Assembly (NCBI GenBank): GCA_025451715.1
Contig: JANWJY010000115.1
Coordinates: forward strand, 1-12,684
DNA: 12,684 nt
Reading direction: 5' to 3'
Source of the DNA: Fimbriimonadaceae bacterium
Lineage (GTDB): Bacteria; Armatimonadota; Fimbriimonadia; Fimbriimonadales; Fimbriimonadaceae
Positions 1-9,887 of this stretch are shown here, piece after piece. Within the stretch, counting starts at the first letter, position 1, and the number at the start of each line of letters is the position of its first letter. The position numbers and the translations under genes were made by a program. A model generated the notes under the pieces. It saw nothing but the letters and a program-made list of their open reading frames with translations, was not told the DNA's origin and did not search any database.

Positions 1-540
1 CGCGAGAGCGCGGTTTTCGGTAGCGCCCGCCAAGAACAGCTCCTTCGAGCTGATCTTGTACACCGTGCGACCGCGCGTCTCTTCTGGCTTGGTCTCAATA
101 CCGACTTCCTTATGAACACCCTGCGTGAGCTCGACTTTTAGCGCGTCTGCCTCGGCGATGCTCAGTGCGGATAGCGATGCCTCTGCCTCCGCGCCGGCGG
201 CCGTCTCAATCTTCAGGTCAACGAGCCCAAAGATGCGGTGGACGAGGTTCTTCTGTATGCTGATGTTCTGGATCTTCGAGAGCGGGATTGTCCGCTTGAC
301 CCTGTTTATGATCCCGTACTTGATCAGCAGGTGCCCTTCATGGACCGCAAAGCTCGTGCTGAGGTAGCGCACGATCGCAGCGACGACGATGAACCCGCTG
401 AACGCCTCGTAAATCCAATCGCTGCTCGACCCCGGCGTGAAGAGCAGGATGACGAACAGAAAAATGAATCGACCGATCACGCGAGCAAGCTCGACGAAGA
501 TCGTTAGGGGGTGCAGTCGCCGATAGACCGGCTCAGCCAT
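1..540 (-). CDS. YdbT-like bacterial PH-domain membrane protein, N-terminal part (runs off left edge)
   Basis: I translated the minus strand by hand from ATG at 540-538. The frame stays open for 180 codons to the window edge, so the gene is partial. Two hydrophobic segments (about residues 22-36 and 47-61) form a membrane hairpin. A bacterial PH-like (bPH2) domain follows at about 63-140, with the characteristic run IPLSKIQNISIQKN at 85-98 and the 'RIFGLVDLKIETAAG' strand-turn-strand after it. Bacillus YdbT-type proteins usually carry several such units, so more domains probably lie outside the window. The start overlaps the stop of the upstream PH-domain gene by 8 nt, which implies translational coupling. 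YdbS/YdbT pairs are known as membrane proteins of poorly defined, envelope-related function. Family assignment is strong; the cellular role is not known from the sequence. Confidence 0.88.
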   Translation of the reverse strand, partial: MAEPVYRRLHPLTIFVELARVIGRFIFLFVILLFTPGSSSDWIYEAFSGFIVVAAIVRYLSTSFAVHEGHLLIKYGIINRVKRTIPLSKIQNISIQKNLVHRIFGLVDLKIETAAGAEAEASLSALSIAEADALKVELTQGVHKEVGIETKPEETRGRTVYKISSKELFLAGATENRALA

Positions 541-1060
541 TCCATTGCTCCGGTTCCATCGGAGGTGCGATTGGCATTTGCTCGCTGATCCGCAACAACA
601 CCTTCCTGAGTTTCTCGGCGTCGAACGCACTGAGGCCTGGGATCGTTGCGACTGCGCCCGCATGGCCGCTGACGAACACCGTAACAATCGCCAGCCCGAG
701 AGCGCGGGATATCGGCCCGGCAGAGATGTCGACGTGCTGGATCCGCGCGCGCGGCACATAGATCTTGGTCCTCCACCAGATCCCGTGTGCGACCGCTAGG
801 TCGTCGTCACCCACGAGGAACCGCCAAAACTCGTACTTCTTTCCAGCGACGTAGAACGCGAGCGCGAAAAACAAGGCACCGACGGCTGTGCCCAACAAAC
901 CTGCGTGAAACGGCACGTCCTCCACCGCCTCGTTAACGATGAAGCCCGCACCGGCGAAAAGCGCCAAGTACACGATCCCGCCAATCGCGGCTTCAATTCG
1001 CCACAACTTCTTAACGGCAGGGTCGAGGTGGGACCAATCGGCGATGTCCAGGTCTTGCAT
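533..1060 (-). CDS. YdbS-like bacterial PH-domain membrane protein
   Basis: A 175-residue protein. A short N-terminal cytoplasmic stretch is followed by two hydrophobic helices (about 24-42 and 53-71). A single bPH2 domain begins near residue 75, with the family-typical segment YVPRARIQHVDISAGPISRA at 101-120 and then a 'GLAIVTVFVSG' strand. Length and layout match YdbS of Firmicutes, which is encoded next to YdbT just as here: the downstream gene starts 8 nt before this stop. The upstream neighbour ends about 40 nt away on the same strand, so the three are probably one operon. The Met at 1060 is the first plausible start and lies just before the conserved region; no good Shine-Dalgarno is visible. 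The protein probably acts at the inner membrane in complex with the YdbT-like protein, by analogy with other pairs. Confidence 0.88.
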   Translation of the reverse strand: MQDLDIADWSHLDPAVKKLWRIEAAIGGIVYLALFAGAGFIVNEAVEDVPFHAGLLGTAVGALFFALAFYVAGKKYEFWRFLVGDDDLAVAHGIWWRTKIYVPRARIQHVDISAGPISRALGLAIVTVFVSGHAGAVATIPGLSAFDAEKLRKVLLRISEQMPIAPPMEPEQWNG

Positions 1061-1100
1061 CCGTACTACTATTCTGCCCTTAGAGACTCGTGTGTTGCGC

Positions 1101-1814
1101 TCAAAGTGGCGCTTGCGGCGCGGGCGAGTGGAAATAGGAGTTGTCGTAGAACGCGACGCCGAGCGCGTTTGCGTACCGCTGGGCCCGATTGATGATCGGG
1201 CCCGAGCCGTAGTTCATCGGTTGTCCGGGCTGGAGCGCGGTCTGTTCGCGCTCCGTCACAAGCAGCGGAACCGCTGCGTGCTTCCAATGAAGCACGGTTC
1301 TATAGATGACGACTTGGCCGATCCCAAGTAGGTACTGTTCGCAATAGACCACGACGGCGTCGAGCTCGATCGTCGACCCACGGCGTGTGCGTTTGCCGAA
1401 CCCCCTGCCTTCCCTTCGCACGTACGTCCTCGACTTGAGGTCGAAAACGACGTACTCCATCGAGAGTGCCGCCCACGCGCCCGACAGGAACAGCGCGGGC
1501 CCCAACCAGAGCCCGATGCTGAAGAGCGGGATCCACTCCCATGCGAGCCAGCCCCCCAGGCCGACGATCCCACCGCCCCCAAGGCAGGCCAGCACGAGTG
1601 CTTGGTACCAAACAGGCGGCGCAAAAACAAGACGTTTGTCCTCGCCCCAGAAACGACCGACCAGCGGTGTCTCTAGGCCGATCTTTCGCTGTGGCCGCAG
1701 GTTCGCCGCACCCTCAGGGTGCGAGCGATTCTCGTAGGGGTTCGGCACGCCTTTCGTAGCAGTATACAGAACCTGTTTCCTAGCAGAACTACCTGTATTG
1801 AATCGCGGTCGCAT
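1101..1814 (-). CDS. Two-helix membrane protein, unknown family, possibly a third PH-like protein
   Basis: An open frame of about 237 codons from ATG at 1814. It could be read further upstream to 1892, but that would overlap the divergent HDOD gene, so the shorter start is preferred. Two hydrophobic helices lie at about residues 70-91 and 95-119. A beta-rich soluble stretch follows, with 'YVVFDLKSRTYVRREGRG' and then IELDAVVVYCEQY. A helix hairpin followed by a compact beta-rich domain resembles the layout of the two PH-domain genes downstream, but I cannot name the family. The N-terminal 45-50 residues have odd composition, contain a perfect hairpin at the DNA level (1707-1723) and may not be coding; a GTG at 1748 is an alternative start. 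The gene ends about 40 nt before the YdbS-like gene on the same strand, suggesting co-transcription. Confidence 0.65.
   Translation of the reverse strand: MRPRFNTGSSARKQVLYTATKGVPNPYENRSHPEGAANLRPQRKIGLETPLVGRFWGEDKRLVFAPPVWYQALVLACLGGGGIVGLGGWLAWEWIPLFSIGLWLGPALFLSGAWAALSMEYVVFDLKSRTYVRREGRGFGKRTRRGSTIELDAVVVYCEQYLLGIGQVVIYRTVLHWKHAAVPLLVTEREQTALQPGQPMNYGSGPIINRAQRYANALGVAFYDNSYFHSPAPQAPL
1707..1723. repeat. Perfect 7-bp inverted repeat (hairpin) at the 5' end of the membrane-protein gene
   Basis: CGCACCC, then TCA, then GGGTGCG: a perfect 7-bp stem with a 3-nt loop. It lies in what would be the poorly conserved N-terminal coding part of the 1101-1814 gene. It could be a 5'-leader structure if the true start is further downstream, an operator, or a repeat-derived insertion. 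Confidence 0.5.
1761..1766 (-). promoter_or_regulatory. Possible -10 box (TATACT) for the membrane/PH-domain operon
   Basis: On the minus strand the hexamer reads TATACT, one mismatch from the sigma-70 -10 consensus. No convincing -35 lies 16-18 bp upstream. If used, transcription would start near 1754, inside the annotated N-terminus of the 1101-1814 gene, which argues for a later start codon. Weak evidence. Confidence 0.25.
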
Positions 1815-1858
1815 TTGTGCTGGGTCGATGTGGAACAAGAGACTCGGGTGAACGGGGA

Positions 1859-2734
1859 ATGACGATCCAAGTCGAGTATCAGCATTTGTCAAGCCTTTAC
1901 GAAAGTGCGGGCTCGCTGCCGCAATTGCCGAAGTCCCCGCTTCGGCTTTCCAAGATGCTCGACTCTACGGACTCAAACCCCGTCGAGATCGAACGCCTTA
2001 TCCTTTCCGACCCGGCGCTCACTGCCGGCCTTCTCCGGTCGGCCTCTTCGGTCTACCACGCGCGGACGCGACCGGTGACCACTGTCCGCGAAGCGATCAT
2101 GGTGCTCGGTTTCCGTTCACTGCGCTCGATGTCGATCGCGCTGTGGACGCAGTCGTTGATCGTCGAAGCGAGCCGCAGGTCGTTCTTCGACGCGGGCCGG
2201 TTCACTAAGAACGGCAGCTTCGTCGGCTATCTCAGCTCAACGCTTTATCGCGAACTCGGACAGGGCGGTTCGAACTGGACTGCTGAAGAGGTCTACGCCG
2301 GCGGCGTGCTCTGCAACATCAGTATGGGCCTGCTTGCTGTGCTGCATCCCGGAGCGTTTGACTGCGTCTACGTTTTAGCTCGAGACAACCACTGGACGCT
2401 CGAGAAGGCGTTCTACGCGCGCTACGAGCACGAGATCGCGGAGCTGGGCCCGCTTGCCGCGCATGCGCTCGGCCTACCGGAGCTGTTCCGTGCGATCGTT
2501 GAGCACATCCACTATCCTCAGAACGCGATGGACCTGTTCCATCCGCTCGCGTGTCTCAACTTCTCTCGCTCGGTTGCGGACGCTTCAGGCTTCGGGCTTC
2601 AGCGGTGGCCGGTCGAGTTTGTGGTCTCCGGTGCCGTCGCCGACGAGATCGCTGTCCCCGAGGAGCGGATCGCGGAGATCGTTGAGGAGACACGCCGTCA
2701 CACGATCCTCAACTGCCCCGCCAGCGCCGCGTAA
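1859..2734 (+). CDS. HDOD-domain signalling protein
   Basis: A 291-residue protein made essentially of one HDOD (HD-related output) domain. The N-terminal half shows the family pattern 'LPQLPKSPLRLSKMLDS', then IERLILSDPALTAGLLRSAS at 44-63, then VREAIMVLGFRSLRSMSIAL at 76-95. The C-terminal half has the usual helical region with 'AAHALGLPELFRAIVEHIH' before a predicted helical tail. HDOD proteins lack the metal-binding His/Asp set of true HD phosphohydrolases and usually relay signals linked to motility, cyclic nucleotides or stress. No other domain (GGDEF, EAL, response regulator) is fused. A GTG 42 nt upstream could extend it, but ATG at 1859 is better placed. It is divergent from the membrane-protein operon and is followed after 54 nt by the zinc-ribbon protein gene, so those two may be co-transcribed. 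Confidence 0.85.
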   Translation: MTIQVEYQHLSSLYESAGSLPQLPKSPLRLSKMLDSTDSNPVEIERLILSDPALTAGLLRSASSVYHARTRPVTTVREAIMVLGFRSLRSMSIALWTQSLIVEASRRSFFDAGRFTKNGSFVGYLSSTLYRELGQGGSNWTAEEVYAGGVLCNISMGLLAVLHPGAFDCVYVLARDNHWTLEKAFYARYEHEIAELGPLAAHALGLPELFRAIVEHIHYPQNAMDLFHPLACLNFSRSVADASGFGLQRWPVEFVVSGAVADEIAVPEERIAEIVEETRRHTILNCPASAA

Positions 2735-2788
2735 GCCCGGTTCCGTTTGTGCACCAGGCTGCGTCCGTGTCACACTCAGACACGCCGA

Positions 2789-3241
2789 ATGGAACCGCCG
2801 CGCTGTCCTAAGTGCGACTCCGTGATGAAGCCTGGCACCGACGTGTGCCCCGGGTGTGGCGAGACCGTCGCAGCACAGTACAGCCCCGACGCGGTTCCCG
2901 GCGATTTCGGTGCGTACTATTGCTACCGGCACAAGCGTGCGGTCACCCGCCTGCGGTGCGGACGGTGCGGCCGCGCGATCTGCCCGGACTGCGCGCTGAT
3001 CGGCCCCGCAGGGCCGCGGTGCCCCGACTGTGGGCGCCACAAGGTCCCCGTCAGCGCGCGCGCCGTGGCGCACGAGGCGAAGATGACATTCCGCGGCCTG
3101 TTGACCGGGCCGTTGCGCTACCTATGGATGGTCATACTGTTCGGACTGGTCATGACACTGATCAATACTTGCTCCGGGATGTTCGCACAACGAAGCGGGC
3201 CGGCCCCGGTGGACCAGCCCGACTTCGAACAGCCTGAGTGA
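2789..3241 (+). CDS. Zinc-ribbon / B-box-like zinc finger protein with a C-terminal membrane helix
   Basis: A 150-residue protein. An N-terminal zinc ribbon uses C6-x2-C9 and C20-x2-C23. A second cysteine/histidine cluster resembles B-box-type fingers: C45-x2-H48, C57-x2-C60, C65-x2-C68 and C78-x2-C81, within 'YCYRHKRAVTRLRCGRCGR'. A similar module is found at the N-terminus of some actinobacterial rhomboid-like membrane proteins. A single hydrophobic helix lies at about 111-130, then a short acidic tail. Both zinc modules should face the cytoplasm if the helix is a simple anchor. I chose ATG at 2789 because the upstream GTG at 2747 would add 14 residues without resemblance to a zinc ribbon. 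The function is unknown. The gene converges on the lipoprotein gene with a 7-nt gap. Confidence 0.75.
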   Translation: MEPPRCPKCDSVMKPGTDVCPGCGETVAAQYSPDAVPGDFGAYYCYRHKRAVTRLRCGRCGRAICPDCALIGPAGPRCPDCGRHKVPVSARAVAHEAKMTFRGLLTGPLRYLWMVILFGLVMTLINTCSGMFAQRSGPAPVDQPDFEQPE

Positions 3242-3248
3242 CGCGGCC

Positions 3249-4514
3249 CTAAGGAAGCGCCTTCTCGATGTCGTCGAGGTTGACCCCGAGCACCGCAGTT
3301 GCGATCGCCTGCACGCTCGCCTTAGGCCCCGTGAAGTGGAACGTGCGGTGCACGTGCGTGTACGAACCGCCTGGCTTGAGCGAGAGCGCCGGCGAGCTCG
3401 ACTCGATCTCGTAGAACGGTCCCATCGCCGGCTTGGTGGCTGAGAACGGCCCATCGTTGTAGCTGTTCACGACGTCGCCCGCATACGGGTCGGTCTGCTT
3501 TGCCGCCCACTGCGAGTTGACGTAATCCGTGGTGCCCGCGGGCTTGTTGTACTGAACGATCGTCAGCAGGCTCCGCCCCGGGTCCCAACTGCCGAGGACG
3601 TCCTTCGCGCGCTGCGGCGGCAGCCCGATCTTCGTGCGCATCTCGCCGTCGCATCGGAACACGAGGTAGCCCTTCTTATCGACCAGCCGGTCCGCCGGAA
3701 CCTTGCCGAAGTAATCGTCCTTTACGATCTTTCCGGTCGCGCCCGTGTCGTAAGGCACGACGACCCGCGTCGTCTTCGAGTGCTTGAACATGCTCAGGAT
3801 CCAGATCGAGAGCAGGCCGTCTTTCTTTGTCCACTCGCCTGTGCCTGTGTTCTTAAGCGTGTTGCGCGATTCGTACGCGACGGACTTGACGCCCTCGGGC
3901 ACGGCGACTCCGAGGTTCTTGCTGATCGCGTCTTCGCCCAAGAGAGCGACGGCGCGCTCGATCTCGAACGTGAACTCGGTCCCCGATGCGTTCTTTAGTG
4001 AGGACGACTTCTTGAACACCGCCTCATTCGCCGTCTGGCTCACGGTCTCGAACGGCTCGGAATCGATGACGGCGGGCGTCTGCCAATTGTCCCCGTTCTG
4101 CTCTTCGCCCTCGGCGAAGTAGATCGAGTACTGCCCACCCTCCGGGCCGAGCCAGATGCGGTCTTCGCCGCCGAAGGCTGTCATGCCCTTGGTGATCTCA
4201 CCTTTGGCGACGACGTCGTAGTTGATGAAGCCGTTTCCGACGCCTGTTTCGACATCGAACGTGCTCGCCATCACTCTTCCCTGGAAGGCGGGGACGATCA
4301 CGAGCCCTGGCCCCTTCCCGGTGCCGAGCTCGATTACGTCCTCGTGCTCCTTAAGGAAGGCGACGTCGCTGGAGTACGTCTTGGCCTTAGCCACGTTCGC
4401 ACCGCTCGAAGTGTTGGTCGATGATCCCTGTGCCGGCGAGTCCTGTCCCGAACCGCCACCACACCCGACGAGAACGGCCGCGGCGGCCGTCGCAAATACT
4501 GGTCTGACACGCAT
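3249..4514 (-). CDS. Secreted lipoprotein, DUF6786-like
   Basis: A 421-residue protein that begins with a lipoprotein signal peptide: basic start, hydrophobic run and lipobox LVGC with the lipidated Cys at residue 18. A Gly/Ser/Gln-rich linker follows. The mature part carries the run 'FGGEDRIWLGPEGGQYSIYF', then 'PAVIDSEPFETVSQT', and near the C-terminus 'YEIESSSPALSLKPG' followed by HVHRTFHF. These recall DUF6786 lipoproteins of Bacteroidota and relatives, which have no established activity. The strand pattern looks like a sugar-mutarotase-type beta sandwich, but this is inference. A clear Shine-Dalgarno GGAGG lies 8 nt before the ATG. The gene stands alone: it is convergent with the zinc-ribbon gene and downstream of smc on the same strand, 119 bp away across a G-rich repeat. 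Confidence 0.75.
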   Translation of the reverse strand: MRVRPVFATAAAAVLVGCGGGSGQDSPAQGSSTNTSSGANVAKAKTYSSDVAFLKEHEDVIELGTGKGPGLVIVPAFQGRVMASTFDVETGVGNGFINYDVVAKGEITKGMTAFGGEDRIWLGPEGGQYSIYFAEGEEQNGDNWQTPAVIDSEPFETVSQTANEAVFKKSSSLKNASGTEFTFEIERAVALLGEDAISKNLGVAVPEGVKSVAYESRNTLKNTGTGEWTKKDGLLSIWILSMFKHSKTTRVVVPYDTGATGKIVKDDYFGKVPADRLVDKKGYLVFRCDGEMRTKIGLPPQRAKDVLGSWDPGRSLLTIVQYNKPAGTTDYVNSQWAAKQTDPYAGDVVNSYNDGPFSATKPAMGPFYEIESSSPALSLKPGGSYTHVHRTFHFTGPKASVQAIATAVLGVNLDDIEKALP

Positions 4515-4522
4515 GTTTCATG

Positions 4523-4545
4523 CCTCCGAATTCAAGTCGAGTATA
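4523..4545 (-). promoter_or_regulatory. Shine-Dalgarno and possible -10 box for the DUF6786-like lipoprotein
   Basis: On the minus strand, GGAGG at 4527-4523 sits 8 nt from the ATG, which fixes the start. TATACT at 4545-4540 is a one-mismatch -10 hexamer, but no good -35 is present at the expected distance, so the promoter part is weak. Confidence 0.4.
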
Positions 4546-4600
4546 GCGCGGGGCAACCCCTCCACCGGCACGCACGCCTGGGCCGAAGCACGACTTTATA

Positions 4601-4623
4601 GCCGGGGGAGGCTGGGAGGGGGC
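4601..4623 (+). repeat. 23-bp G-rich dispersed repeat, copy A
   Basis: This element matches the reverse complement of 12176-12198 at 20 of 23 positions, differing at positions 2, 12 and 14. It consists of G tracts of 5, 2, 3 and 5 separated by 1-2 nt, so it could also fold as a two-tier G-quadruplex on the plus strand. It lies 10 nt beyond the smc stop, between smc and the lipoprotein gene. TTTT follows on the plus strand. It looks like an intergenic repeat rather than a conventional terminator. Confidence 0.6.
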
Positions 4624-4633
4624 TTTTGCCTTG

Positions 4634-8173
<3,540 letters not shown>

Positions 8174-8223
8174 TTGTTCAAGCGCCCTCCGTCATGGTCC
8201 AAATCACAAAGCAGCATTCCAGT

Positions 8224-8874
8224 TCAATCTAGCGACGAGCCAGCGGGCCGGTTCGGACGCGCGAGTTCGAACACATTTCCATCGGCCAGGTCGAGGTACG
8301 CCTTTCCGCCCAGGCGCGCGATCGGCTCGAACCTGCCAGTCAGGGCGCCGTGCTCGTCGATCAGGCTCGGATCGACGTGCGCCACCAAGACCTCACCGAC
8401 GACGTACGCCGAAGCGCTCGGGCCATCGCCGTGCCTGAGCGCTTGGAACAACCGGCACTCGAACTGTACCGGACTTTCCGCGACCCTGGGGGGCTTCACG
8501 ACCTGGCTTTTCAACATCGTAAACCCCGATGCGTCCCATTCGTCCTCTCCTTCCGGATACGGGTAGCTTGCAGCGTTCATCCCCTCGGACATCTGCCTCG
8601 TCACGAGGTTGACCACGAACTCGGACGTTTTTTCGACGTTCTTTAAGGAGTCCTTGGGTTGGCCGTCCATGTTCAACACCGGGCAGAACATGAGGCTGGG
8701 GGGCCTGATTCCGCCGACCATGAAGTAGCTAAACGGCGCCAGGTTCGGGATCCCTTTTTCGCTGAGCGTGCTGACGAACCCGATCGGCCGCGGCACGACG
8801 AGCCCGGAAAGGATGTCGTACCTCTGGCTCGGTTTCAGCTCACTGAGCGTGAAAGTGCGGTGCTGCCGGGCCAT
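8224..8874 (-). CDS. Flavin reductase-like (FMN-binding split-barrel) protein
   Basis: A 216-residue protein of the flavin reductase-like/DIM6-NTAB family. The conserved core is visible: PRPIGFVSTLSEKGIPNLAP at 28-47, then SYF; KDSLKNVEKTSEFVVN at 74-89; and 'VVKPPRVAESPVQFEC' at 125-140. These residues make the FMN site of the split barrel. Family members either reduce flavin with NAD(P)H, supplying two-component monooxygenases, or bind FMN with unknown partners; no monooxygenase is adjacent. The length is typical of the single-domain family. It starts 15 nt after the stop of the dienelactone-hydrolase-like gene and ends 50 nt before smc, so co-transcription with both is likely. The pairing with a dienelactone hydrolase hints at aromatic or lactone metabolism, but this rests on family resemblance only. 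Confidence 0.88.
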   Translation of the reverse strand: MARQHRTFTLSELKPSQRYDILSGLVVPRPIGFVSTLSEKGIPNLAPFSYFMVGGIRPPSLMFCPVLNMDGQPKDSLKNVEKTSEFVVNLVTRQMSEGMNAASYPYPEGEDEWDASGFTMLKSQVVKPPRVAESPVQFECRLFQALRHGDGPSASAYVVGEVLVAHVDPSLIDEHGALTGRFEPIARLGGKAYLDLADGNVFELARPNRPAGSSLD

Positions 8875-8889
8875 TGCCCATTATGCGCC

Positions 8890-9570
8890 TCACCCCAACT
8901 GCCGGTGGAAGAACTTGGTCACCTGCTGCCAGGAGTCCTCCGCCGCGGCCTGGTCGTAGACTTCGGGCCGGTCGTTATTGAAGAACGCGTGGTGCGCGCC
9001 CTCGTAGGTGTGGAACTTGTGGACCTTCCCCGCTTCGGCCAGCTCGAGGTCGTGCAGCGAGACCATCGCGGCGTACACGTACTCGTCGCGCTCGGCGAAG
9101 AACCCGAGCAGCGGGCAGTGCAGGTTCTTGATGTTCGGATGGACGTTCGGGTGGATGCCGTAGTAGTCCACGCAGGCGGCGATCCTGTCGTCGATGCATG
9201 CGGCGTAGAGCGCGAGCTGGCCGCCCATGCAGAACCCGACCACCGCGGCCTTGTCGCCGGTGGTGGCGGTGTTCGCGAGCAGCGCGTCGATCGCACCGTG
9301 GATCACCTTGGCGGCGTCGTCGATCTCGAGCGCCATCATGAGCGATCCGGCTTCGTCCGGCTCGGTGGTGGCCTTGCCGTGGTAGAAGTCCGGTGCGAGA
9401 GCAGTGAAGCCCTCTGCGGCGAACCTGTCGCAAACGTCCTTGATGTGGCCCACGAGGCCCCAATACTCCTGGATGACGATCACGCCCGGGCCCATGCCGT
9501 TCTTGCTCGGGCTGAGGTAGCCGCTGTAGGGCTTGCCGTTTCCGCTGAACTCGATCATCGATCCAGACAT
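8890..9570 (-). CDS. Dienelactone hydrolase family protein
   Basis: A 226-residue alpha/beta hydrolase of the dienelactone hydrolase family, close to the usual length of about 230. The catalytic set is complete: nucleophile Cys114 in GFCMGG, Asp162 in 'AERDEYV' and His194 in GAHHAF. Glu35 in QEYWG matches the glutamate that in dienelactone hydrolase controls the thiol. The canonical enzyme opens dienelactone to maleylacetate in chlorocatechol degradation, but most genomic homologues act on unknown esters or lactones. No signal peptide is present, so it is cytoplasmic. ATG at 9570 is used; Met5 is a close alternative. It is first in the probable hydrolase-reductase-smc unit, about 137 nt downstream of the predicted start site of a near-consensus promoter. 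Confidence 0.92.
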   Translation of the reverse strand: MSGSMIEFSGNGKPYSGYLSPSKNGMGPGVIVIQEYWGLVGHIKDVCDRFAAEGFTALAPDFYHGKATTEPDEAGSLMMALEIDDAAKVIHGAIDALLANTATTGDKAAVVGFCMGGQLALYAACIDDRIAACVDYYGIHPNVHPNIKNLHCPLLGFFAERDEYVYAAMVSLHDLELAEAGKVHKFHTYEGAHHAFFNNDRPEVYDQAAAEDSWQQVTKFFHRQLG

Positions 9571-9615
9571 ATGCGCGAGTTTGCCCTATCTGCGTGCTGC
9601 AGGTTTGAGAACTGT

Positions 9616-9641
9616 AGAATTCCCGTCTAAACGGGAACTCT
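9616..9641 (-). promoter_or_regulatory. 11-bp stem-loop in the leader of the dienelactone hydrolase gene
   Basis: Read on the minus strand, AGAGTTCCCGT and ACGGGAATTCT pair over 11 bp, with one G-U, around a 4-nt loop. The inner 7 bp (TTCCCGT / ACGGGAA) is perfect on both strands. The plus-strand version has an A-C mismatch where the minus RNA has G-U, which favours a role in the minus-strand RNA. No U tract follows, so it is not an intrinsic terminator. It could be an RNA leader structure or a repressor operator downstream of the promoter. I recognise no known riboswitch. Confidence 0.55.
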
Positions 9642-9713
9642 GGTCTATCTGTGACCTGGTGGTAATCGCTAGAACTTGTTGTGCTGCCGCCCTTCCTCTC
9701 TTGCTATGGGTTA

Positions 9714-9742
9714 ACTATACCCGCAGATGTCGGTTTTGTCAA
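9714..9742 (-). promoter_or_regulatory. Near-consensus sigma-70 promoter for the hydrolase-reductase-smc cluster
   Basis: On the minus strand the -35 is a perfect TTGACA (9742-9737). The spacer is exactly 17 bp, and the -10 is TATAGT (9719-9714), one mismatch from consensus. Predicted transcription start is near 9707, leaving a leader of about 137 nt before the ATG at 9570. This is the best promoter in the window and points the right way for the dienelactone hydrolase gene. Confidence 0.75.
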
Positions 9743-9826
9743 GTTTTTAGGCGGAAAGGCCCCGGTTCTAGGTTCGTTTGGTCAATAGGACCTTGTGAAG
9801 GTCTTGGGCCGGGGATTGCGATGGTA

Positions 9827-9854
9827 GCGGCTCGCGAGGACGCTCGCCCTCCCG
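9827..9854 (+). repeat. 28-bp REP-like element, copy 1 (intergenic)
   Basis: Identical to 10495-10522 at 26 of 28 positions. The core is a small hairpin, GCGAG-GACG-CTCGC, followed by a CCTCCCG end. The only two differences between copies fall in the 4-nt loop, as expected for an element kept for its structure. It ends 33 nt before the thpR start codon. Confidence 0.6.
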
Positions 9855-9887
9855 GGATTGCTCCAGCGTGCCTGTCAGAATCTGGGG

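Larger units (their letters stand above)
9571..9887. other. Divergent intergenic region between the hydrolase gene and thpR
   Basis: About 317 bp with no supported gene. It holds the minus-strand promoter (9714-9742), the leader stem-loop (9616-9641) and copy 1 of a 28-bp palindromic repeat (9827-9854). I see no convincing plus-strand promoter for thpR. A TTG at 9858 would extend thpR by 10 codons but is not favoured. Confidence 0.6.

Noticed and set aside
1815..1892. Upstream ATG at 1892 for the minus-strand membrane-protein gene
   Set aside because: It would overlap the start of the divergent HDOD gene and adds residues with no sign of conservation.
4601..4633. Intrinsic terminator for smc
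   Set aside because: The G-rich element forms only a 4-bp hairpin and the minus-strand RNA has no U tract after it, so it is listed as a repeat only.
8659..9630. Plus-strand open frame of 323 codons opposite the flavin reductase and hydrolase genes
   Set aside because: The minus-strand frames show complete families with catalytic residues. This frame is the usual shadow seen in GC-rich DNA.
9858..9887. TTG start for thpR, 10 codons upstream
   Set aside because: The GTG at 9888 begins exactly with the family-typical VRAFLAI, and the upstream codons lie just after the repeat element.
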